Made by a program: the position numbers and the translations under genes. The notes under the pieces were generated by a model that was given only the letters and a program-made list of their open reading frames with translations, did not search any database and was not told the origin of the DNA. A stretch of 10,337 bases of DNA, taken from an uncultured Ruminococcus sp. Lineage in GTDB: Bacteria; Bacillota_A; Clostridia; Oscillospirales; Acutalibacteraceae. The stretch's first letter is position 1. Each line of letters begins with the position of its first letter. Below are positions 6,156-10,337 of this stretch, one piece after another. The stretch covers positions 1-10,337 of the forward strand of contig CACYEJ010000219.1 in assembly GCA_902773395.1 (NCBI GenBank), written 5' to 3'.

Positions 6156-7155
6156 ACATTTTGGTAACAAGGTAGTTGTAGCTCTCGTTCGATATCTCCA
6201 CAATTGCGTCAATCGGCGTTTGATAATCTAGCACACCGTCTGACATAACACAAATAATATACGGCTGCTTTGCGAAAACAATTGCAGCGTCATTCTGCAC
6301 ATCTTCAAGCTCGCCCGTTTTATTTGCAATGGTAACGCTTGTTGGTATGCCTGCCGGAATTTTTGATTTGCGTTCCTGACGTTCAAGATGTCGGAGCATT
6401 TCTTTTGAATGAGGAAGCTCGCCGTCAAGTATCATTTCCAAAAAATGGGCTGTATCCTCAGTTGTGGTAAAATTATCGTTTACGTCATCGTTCTCATGAA
6501 TAAGCCTGCCCATTACAGTATTTGAAAGACCAAGCTTTTGACAATAATCTGTAACGGCTTTCTTGCCTGTTTTGCTGTTGCCTCTGCCAATCATTGTAAC
6601 AAGCTCGTCTGCACAGTCGTTGTCGCTTACTACAATCATTTGCTCAATAAGTTCTTCAACCTCATCTTCTCCGTATTTTTTTATAATTGCATCATAGTCA
6701 TCGTAAACCGCACCCATTACAAACAGCTTGATAACGCTTGCCGCCTGCATTTTTTTCTGATTGATACTCAGCGTACTATTTGACGAGGGAACAGAAATAT
6801 ACACTGACCATTCGCCGCCGGCAATCTGCTTTACGTTGTCGATAGTAGTTTCGATATCTTCCTGCAAAGGGTCAAAGTCAATTTTATATTGGTTTTCGTC
6901 AATATAATACTGCACCTGCTCCAGCTTCACCTCAGGTTCGTCCGGTGTTGCAGCCGCTGTTGAATCTATCATAGTTTTTTCTTTTTTATCCGCCTGCATG
7001 CTCAACAATACAAACGAAGCAGAAGCAATTGCAAGCACGGCAAGGCTGCATATTACAGCGGCAACAACAGTCCTATTTTTATTTTTCTTATTCTTTTTTT
7101 TGCTGACAGCCGACTTTTCATCAGCCTGAACAGCTTTCTTTTCATTTTCTTTCAA
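6154..7155 (-). CDS. Membrane-anchored beta-lactamase-like serine hydrolase (class A fold)
   Basis: This 333-residue protein has a lysine-rich cytoplasmic tail (1-29), one membrane helix (about 30-52), an acidic linker (55-100), and an extracellular domain of the class A beta-lactamase/PBP fold (about 105-333). Active-site motifs are S140-V-I-K143, S177-D178-N179 and K279-T280-G281. No E-x-x-L-N segment is seen after the SDN motif, where class A enzymes carry the deacylating Glu166. It may therefore be a slow beta-lactamase, a peptidoglycan-linked peptidase or a penicillin-binding protein; resistance should not be assumed. The start is TTG at 7155: AAGGAG lies 8-9 nt upstream and no in-frame ATG is near. 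The sirtuin follows after 3 nt. Confidence 0.83.
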   Translation of the reverse strand: MKENEKKAVQADEKSAVSKKKNKKNKNRTVVAAVICSLAVLAIASASFVLLSMQADKKEKTMIDSTAAATPDEPEVKLEQVQYYIDENQYKIDFDPLQEDIETTIDNVKQIAGGEWSVYISVPSSNSTLSINQKKMQAASVIKLFVMGAVYDDYDAIIKKYGEDEVEELIEQMIVVSDNDCADELVTMIGRGNSKTGKKAVTDYCQKLGLSNTVMGRLIHENDDVNDNFTTTEDTAHFLEMILDGELPHSKEMLRHLERQERKSKIPAGIPTSVTIANKTGELEDVQNDAAIVFAKQPYIICVMSDGVLDYQTPIDAIVEISNESYNYLVTKM

Positions 7156-7228
7156 TATGAAATCTCCTTACTGATTAGCAAATACCCCAATATTCTTTTT
7201 AAAAACACAAAAGAATTTCTTTAAATAA

Positions 7229-7257
7229 ATTATAAATCATAACCGCCCGAAAATCAA
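7229..7257 (-). promoter_or_regulatory. Promoter of the serine hydrolase-sirtuin operon
   Basis: On the minus strand, -35 TTGATT (7252-7257) and a perfect -10 TATAAT (7229-7234) are separated by 17 nt. The start is near 7222, giving a leader of about 65 nt. The -35 box and part of the spacer lie inside the hairpin that follows the aldolase gene, so the promoter and the upstream hairpin share DNA. Confidence 0.7.
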
Positions 7258-7274
7258 TATCTTTTCGAGCGGTT
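7241..7274. terminator. Hairpin after the aldolase gene
   Basis: A 13-bp stem, AACCGCCCGAAAA (7241-7253) with TTTTCGAGCGGTT (7262-7274), has one non-Watson-Crick position and an 8-nt loop. It lies 28 nt past the aldolase stop. On the minus strand the tail is T-rich but interrupted (ATGATTTATAATTTATTT), so it is a weaker terminator than the others, and read-through into the hydrolase operon is possible. Confidence 0.65.
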
Positions 7275-7302
7275 TAAAAATTTTACTTACTATTAATAAA
7301 AA

Positions 7303-8277
7303 TTAATCCTCAGAAGTAATTTCTTTATAAAACTCCGAGAAATCCTTTCTGCCATTCTTTGTAAAAGCAATAGCAGATCTTGGGTGCTGATTAAGCAGCC
7401 CTGTCAAGAGATACTGTACATCATAGCCCCAAACAACGCCGTCCTCACGAAGCTTATTAATATGCTTTTCAATAAACTTGAGAACAGGGTACACATCATA
7501 TTTCGGATTGCGGAGAAATCCCAAAAGCAGCTCCATTGCGCAGTTGCCGGCGCCTCTGCCCATTGACGAATACGTAGCGTCCAGCCAATCAACGCCTACG
7601 CCGACAGATTCTACCGTATTTGCAAAAGCAAGCTGCAAATTGTTGTGAGCGTGAATTCCAACCTTCTTGCCGTACTTTGCAGCAAAGTTGAGGTAAATAT
7701 CATCAAGTCGGGCAATCTGCTCAGGATACAGCGAACCAAAGCTGTCTACTACATAGAACACATCAACCGGAGTTTTGCCGAGAATATCGAGCGCTGCGCT
7801 AAGCTCGCTTTCACGCGCGTTAGAAATCGCCATAATATTGCAGCTTGTCTGATAGCCTTTCTTGCAGGCGTCCTCAATCATGTCAACAGCCTCTGGTATC
7901 GTGTGGATATATGTAGCAACACGGATAAGGTCAATTGCACTATCCTTTTTGTCGATGATGTCATTCTTATAATCGCATCTGCCAACGTCTGCCATTACAG
8001 CAATTTTAAGGTCGGTGTTATTATCGCCTACAACAGCTCTGATGTCGTCCTCGCTGCAGAATTTCCATTTGCCGAATTTGTCAACATCGAAAAGCTCCTT
8101 TGAAGCCTTGTAACCAAACTCCATGTAGTCTACTCCGGCTTTCAGGTTTGCTTGGTAAAGGTCACGTACAAATTCGTCTGTAAAGTAAAAATCATTTACC
8201 AATCCGCCGTCACGCAGCGTAGCGTCAACAACCTTTATATCCGAGCGGTAGTCAATTAATTCTGATACTTCTTTCAT
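7303..8277 (-). CDS. DRE-TIM (HMGL-like) aldolase domain protein, third gene of the SCIFF locus
   Basis: This 324-residue cytoplasmic metal-dependent TIM barrel belongs to the DRE-TIM superfamily, close to 4-hydroxy-2-oxovalerate aldolases. Key residues are D18-A-T-L-R22-D23-G-G, E53, the divalent-metal pair H209-A-H211-N-N, and G-R-G-A-G-N (240-245). The C-terminal W-G-Y-D (283-286) and N-Q-H-P-R (296-300) are typical of this aldolase group. The expected reaction is retro-aldol cleavage or condensation of a 2-keto acid with an aldehyde; the substrate is unknown. No acylating aldehyde dehydrogenase partner (DmpF/BphJ type) is nearby. ATG 8277 is chosen because AAAGGAAG lies just upstream; an in-frame TTG at 8295 would put that site inside the gene. 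It starts 21 nt after scfB, so it is co-transcribed with the maturase. Confidence 0.86.
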   Translation of the reverse strand: MKEVSELIDYRSDIKVVDATLRDGGLVNDFYFTDEFVRDLYQANLKAGVDYMEFGYKASKELFDVDKFGKWKFCSEDDIRAVVGDNNTDLKIAVMADVGRCDYKNDIIDKKDSAIDLIRVATYIHTIPEAVDMIEDACKKGYQTSCNIMAISNARESELSAALDILGKTPVDVFYVVDSFGSLYPEQIARLDDIYLNFAAKYGKKVGIHAHNNLQLAFANTVESVGVGVDWLDATYSSMGRGAGNCAMELLLGFLRNPKYDVYPVLKFIEKHINKLREDGVVWGYDVQYLLTGLLNQHPRSAIAFTKNGRKDFSEFYKEITSED

Positions 8278-8298
8278 TATATTTCTTCCTTTCAAATT

Positions 8299-9687
8299 TT
8301 ATTCATCATTATTTGCTTCTGCTGATTTTGCTGTCTGCATCATTATTGCACATTCAATTCTCTTTTTAAAGAGCTTGCAGCCGTACTCGTAAACACCTGT
8401 AATCGAACCTGTAGAATGATACGAATTTGCCGCACAGCCGCCGCTGCAATAGAGCTTTGCCCAGCAGTCACGGCACTCCTCTCTTGCGTAGGCATTACAA
8501 AGCTTAAACTCATTCTGAGCGTCCTTGTTCGTCACACCGTCCCAGATATTGCCGAGAAGATACTTATCATCTCCCACAAACTGGTGGCACGGATAAAGGT
8601 CACCCCACGGAGTAACTGCCATATATTCCGTACCCGAACCGCAGCCGGAAATCCTCTTGTAAATACACGGACCTGCTTTTAAATCAACCATATAATGATA
8701 GAAAGTAAAGCCCCTGCCCTCTTTCTCACGTTTAAGCATTTCCTTTGCGAGAATCTCGTACTGCTCGAAAAGCTTCGGCAAATCCTCCTCAGTCAACGCA
8801 TAGGGGTCATCGGGCTTACAGACAACAGGCTCCATTGAAAGCTCCGTAAATCCCAAATCCGCCATATGAAATATATCATTGGTGAAGTCAACATTATTAT
8901 GTGTAAACGTGCCGCGCATATAGTAGCCCCTGTCGCCACGCTTCTCGATAAAATGCTGGAACTTAGGCACAATTGTGTCATAGCTGCCCTTTCCGTTGAC
9001 CGTTTTCCTCAGGTGGTCATGAATCTCTCGTCTGCCGTCAAGGCTCAAAACAACATTGTGCATTTCCTTGTTTGCAAAGTCGATTACGTCATCATTCAGC
9101 AAAACGCCGTTTGTGGTGAGCGTAAAGCGGAAATTCTTATTATGAATTTTCTCAATTTCACGACCGTATTTAACAATCTCCTTGACAACCTCCCAGTTCA
9201 TCAGGGGTTCGCCGCCGAAGAAGTCAACCTCAAGATTTGTTCTTGTGCCGGAATTTTCAATCAAGAAATCAAGCGCTCTTTTGCCCACTTCCAGTGACAT
9301 TAACGCTCTGTCGCCGTGATATTTACCCTGACTTGCGAAGCAGTATTCACAGTTTAAATTGCAGGTATGTGCAACGTGCAGGCATAGAGCTTTGATAACG
9401 GTGTTTCTTTTTTTCAGGTCAAAAGCCTTATCGGCGTACACGTCCTCGGTGTAGAGTTTTCCGTTTTCTTTTAAAGTATCAATATCATCGAACAGTTCAA
9501 TCAGCTCATCTTTTGTAACGTCCTCTTTATCGCTGTACTTATCAAGCAGGAAATTTATTGTTGTTTCCTTATCATTTTTTTCGTACATTTGGATAGCGTC
9601 AAAAGCAACCTCGTCAACGTAATGTACGCTGCCGCTGAATACATCTAGTATGATATTATATCCGTTTAATTTATAGCAATGTAACAT
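8299..9687 (-). CDS. scfB: SCIFF radical SAM/SPASM maturase
   Basis: This 462-residue radical SAM enzyme modifies the SCIFF precursor encoded just upstream, forming Cys-to-Thr thioether bridges (ranthipeptide chemistry). Residues about 1-90 are the precursor-binding region expected for an RRE-like domain. The radical SAM core follows: C109-x3-C113-x2-C116 binds the SAM-cleaving 4Fe-4S cluster, and G-G-E-P is at 158-161. The C-terminal SPASM region carries the auxiliary-cluster cysteines, including C341, C349, C367, C397, C405, C408, C414, C418 and C437. Length and motifs match the family characterised as CteB and Tte1186. The ATG at 9687 has only a modest AGGAA site and follows an intercistronic terminator, so the enzyme should be made in lower amount than the peptide. 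An intact maturase beside a divergent precursor suggests the locus is active. Confidence 0.93.
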   Translation of the reverse strand: MLHCYKLNGYNIILDVFSGSVHYVDEVAFDAIQMYEKNDKETTINFLLDKYSDKEDVTKDELIELFDDIDTLKENGKLYTEDVYADKAFDLKKRNTVIKALCLHVAHTCNLNCEYCFASQGKYHGDRALMSLEVGKRALDFLIENSGTRTNLEVDFFGGEPLMNWEVVKEIVKYGREIEKIHNKNFRFTLTTNGVLLNDDVIDFANKEMHNVVLSLDGRREIHDHLRKTVNGKGSYDTIVPKFQHFIEKRGDRGYYMRGTFTHNNVDFTNDIFHMADLGFTELSMEPVVCKPDDPYALTEEDLPKLFEQYEILAKEMLKREKEGRGFTFYHYMVDLKAGPCIYKRISGCGSGTEYMAVTPWGDLYPCHQFVGDDKYLLGNIWDGVTNKDAQNEFKLCNAYAREECRDCWAKLYCSGGCAANSYHSTGSITGVYEYGCKLFKKRIECAIMMQTAKSAEANNDE

Positions 9688-9721
9688 AATTATTTAATTC
9701 CTATCTATCAACGATTGTAAA

Positions 9722-9764
9722 GCAAAAAAATAATGCCGTTTACGCTTATTCGAATAAACGGCAT
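9722..9764 (-). terminator. Intercistronic terminator between scfA and scfB
   Basis: A 10-bp perfect stem, ATGCCGTTTA (9733-9742) with TAAACGGCAT (9755-9764), has a 12-nt loop and is followed on the minus strand by TATTTTTTT (seven T at 9730-9724). It lies about 55 nt past the scfA stop and 35 nt before the scfB start. No promoter is evident between them, so scfB probably depends on partial read-through. The loop contains an inner palindrome, TTATTCGAATAA (9746-9757), that offers a competing fold. Confidence 0.85.
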
Positions 9765-9818
9765 AGGTCTGCTGCCGCAATGAATAAGTATCATTCGGCA
9801 CCGAAAGGTTCTGTGAGA

Positions 9819-9971
9819 TTACTTACTGCTTGTGCATTTCTCACACTGCTGATTAGCAACGCCGCAAGATGTTTTGCAGGCAGACTGACAAGAAGTCTGG
9901 CACTCACCGCAGCCGCCAGTCTTAGCACTCTTCTGCAAATCACGAGTATCAATTGTATGAATTCTTTTCAT
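9819..9971 (-). CDS. scfA: SCIFF (six cysteines in forty-five) ranthipeptide precursor
   Basis: This 50-residue ribosomal peptide precursor is recognised by the family start M-K-R-I-H-T-I-D-T and the core G-G-C-G-E-C-Q-T-S-C-Q-S-A-C-K-T-S-C. Cysteines are at 21, 24, 28, 32, 36, 43 and 46, so there are seven rather than six. Position 37, the thioether-accepting Thr of the characterised peptide (Cys32 to Thr37), is Gly here, and the tail C46-T47-S-S-K is extra. Remaining threonines in the core are 26, 34 and 47. The ATG at 9971 has an ideal AAAGGAGGT 9 nt upstream and a strong promoter. The scfB maturase follows. The biological role of SCIFF peptides is unsettled; quorum-type signalling has been proposed for ranthipeptides. 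The open frame antisense to it is a shadow. Confidence 0.95.
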   Translation of the reverse strand: MKRIHTIDTRDLQKSAKTGGCGECQTSCQSACKTSCGVANQQCEKCTSSK

Positions 9972-10005
9972 AAGCGGACAACCTCCTTTATAAAATCACA
10001 TTTTC

Positions 10006-10034
10006 AGTCTATCATAATTTGTCGATTTTGTCAA
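10006..10034 (-). promoter_or_regulatory. Promoter of the scfA-scfB-aldolase operon
   Basis: On the minus strand there is a perfect -35 TTGACA (10029-10034), a 17-nt spacer, and -10 TAGACT (10006-10011) preceded by TGA, an extended -10. Initiation near 9999 gives a leader of under 30 nt carrying AAAGGAGGT (9981-9989). It predicts strong expression of the peptide. Confidence 0.82.
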
Positions 10035-10080
10035 TGAGTTTCCAATAATTGTTACTGAAATCAAATTTTGTCTTATCATC

Positions 10081-10116
10081 AAAAAAGATGTTCTGCCGCT
10101 AATATGACAGAACACC
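10081..10116 (-). terminator. Intrinsic terminator of a transcript entering from the right
   Basis: On the minus strand, GGTGTTCTG (10116-10108) pairs with CAGAACATC (10095-10087) in a 9-bp stem with one G-U pair and a 12-nt loop, followed by six T (10086-10081). It insulates scfA from the upstream unit. The only coding trace just before it is the broken frame at 10122-10304. Confidence 0.85.
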
Positions 10117-10121
10117 CTAAT

Positions 10122-10304
10122 TTATGTAAAAGCCTTACATCGCACATAGAGAACAAATATATAAAAACCTTCCAAAATCCTTAACTGTAAATTCTCCGTG
10201 CGAATCAGACGCAGCATAACCACTGTAATTAATAGTGTGTACATCTGACAGCAATAAATTAAAATATATTTTCCAATAATTTATCCTATAATTATTTTTT
10301 TCAT
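10122..10304 (-). pseudogene. Probable decayed small gene upstream of scfA
   Basis: On the minus strand an ATG at 10304, with AAAAGGG 5 nt before it, begins M-K-K-I-I-I-G and then meets TAA (10283-10281). The same frame then stays open for 52 codons to TAA at 10124-10122, six bases before the terminator stem. A second frame is open from 10314 to the stop at 10137-10135 and has a more protein-like tail (S-D-V-H-T-I-N-Y-S-G-Y-A-A-S-D-S-H-G-E-F), but no good start. One stop mutation or one frameshift would restore a protein of about 50-60 residues. I recognise no family. It may be non-coding; the good ribosome site and the terminator are the main reasons to list it. Confidence 0.35.
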
Positions 10305-10337
10305 ACGTTCCCTTTTAAAAACAAATTCTGACGCAGG

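Noticed and set aside
6154..7155. Calling the serine hydrolase an antibiotic-resistance gene
   Set aside because: The fold motifs are present, but the deacylating Glu is not seen and the protein is membrane-tethered with a long linker; resistance cannot be claimed from sequence.
7645..8103. Plus-strand open frame of 152 codons
   Set aside because: Shadow of the aldolase gene on the opposite strand; no ribosome site or promoter.
8866..9297. Plus-strand open frame of 143 codons
   Set aside because: Shadow of scfB, spanning its radical SAM core; no independent support.
9780..10037. Plus-strand open frame of 85 codons covering the scfA region
   Set aside because: It is antisense to the clearly recognisable SCIFF precursor, has no ribosome site, and its open state follows from the Cys- and Ser-rich codons on the other strand.
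1..10337. CRISPR array, insertion sequence, tRNA or attachment site
   Set aside because: No regularly spaced repeats, transposase motifs, terminal inverted repeats with target duplications, or tRNA-like cloverleafs were found by reading both strands.

Overview
The window looks like part of a chromosome from an anaerobic, low-GC Clostridia bacterium, probably a gut member of the Oscillospiraceae/Ruminococcaceae. The reasons are AT-rich intergenic DNA with consensus sigma-A promoters, AGGAGG-type ribosome sites, some TTG starts, and a SCIFF peptide with its radical-SAM maturase, a pair that marks Clostridia. The genus is inferred.

Left part (1-2550): the 5' end of a 5S rRNA runs off the left edge on the minus strand. 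It has its own promoter and no 23S gene upstream. A plus-strand promoter with perfect consensus boxes (398-426) then drives a short putative non-coding RNA ending at a terminator (540-565). Next is a plus-strand pair of membrane bacterial-PH-domain proteins of the YdbS/YdbT type, closed by a bidirectional terminator at 2521-2540.

Middle (2551-7300): all genes lie on the minus strand. Leftward in the sequence are a lone type IV (pseudo)pilin with a perfect-consensus promoter, a ROK-family glucokinase with its own promoter, a D-2-hydroxyacid dehydrogenase, a Sir2-type NAD-dependent deacylase, and a membrane-anchored class-A beta-lactamase-like serine hydrolase. The hydrolase and sirtuin are 3 nt apart, and their promoter overlaps the hairpin that follows the next upstream gene.

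Right part (7303-10034): a SCIFF ranthipeptide locus on the minus strand. A strong promoter and strong ribosome site precede scfA (50-residue precursor). An intercistronic terminator follows, then the radical-SAM/SPASM maturase scfB, and 21 nt later a DRE-TIM (HMGL-like) aldolase. The precursor departs from the usual family pattern: it has seven cysteines, and Gly at position 37, where the characterised family member has the thioether-accepting Thr. To the right, a minus-strand terminator (10081-10116) follows what looks like a decayed small gene.

The most notable items are the divergent SCIFF precursor and its co-operonic aldolase, the unidentified small RNA at 433-565, and the 5S gene with its own promoter.
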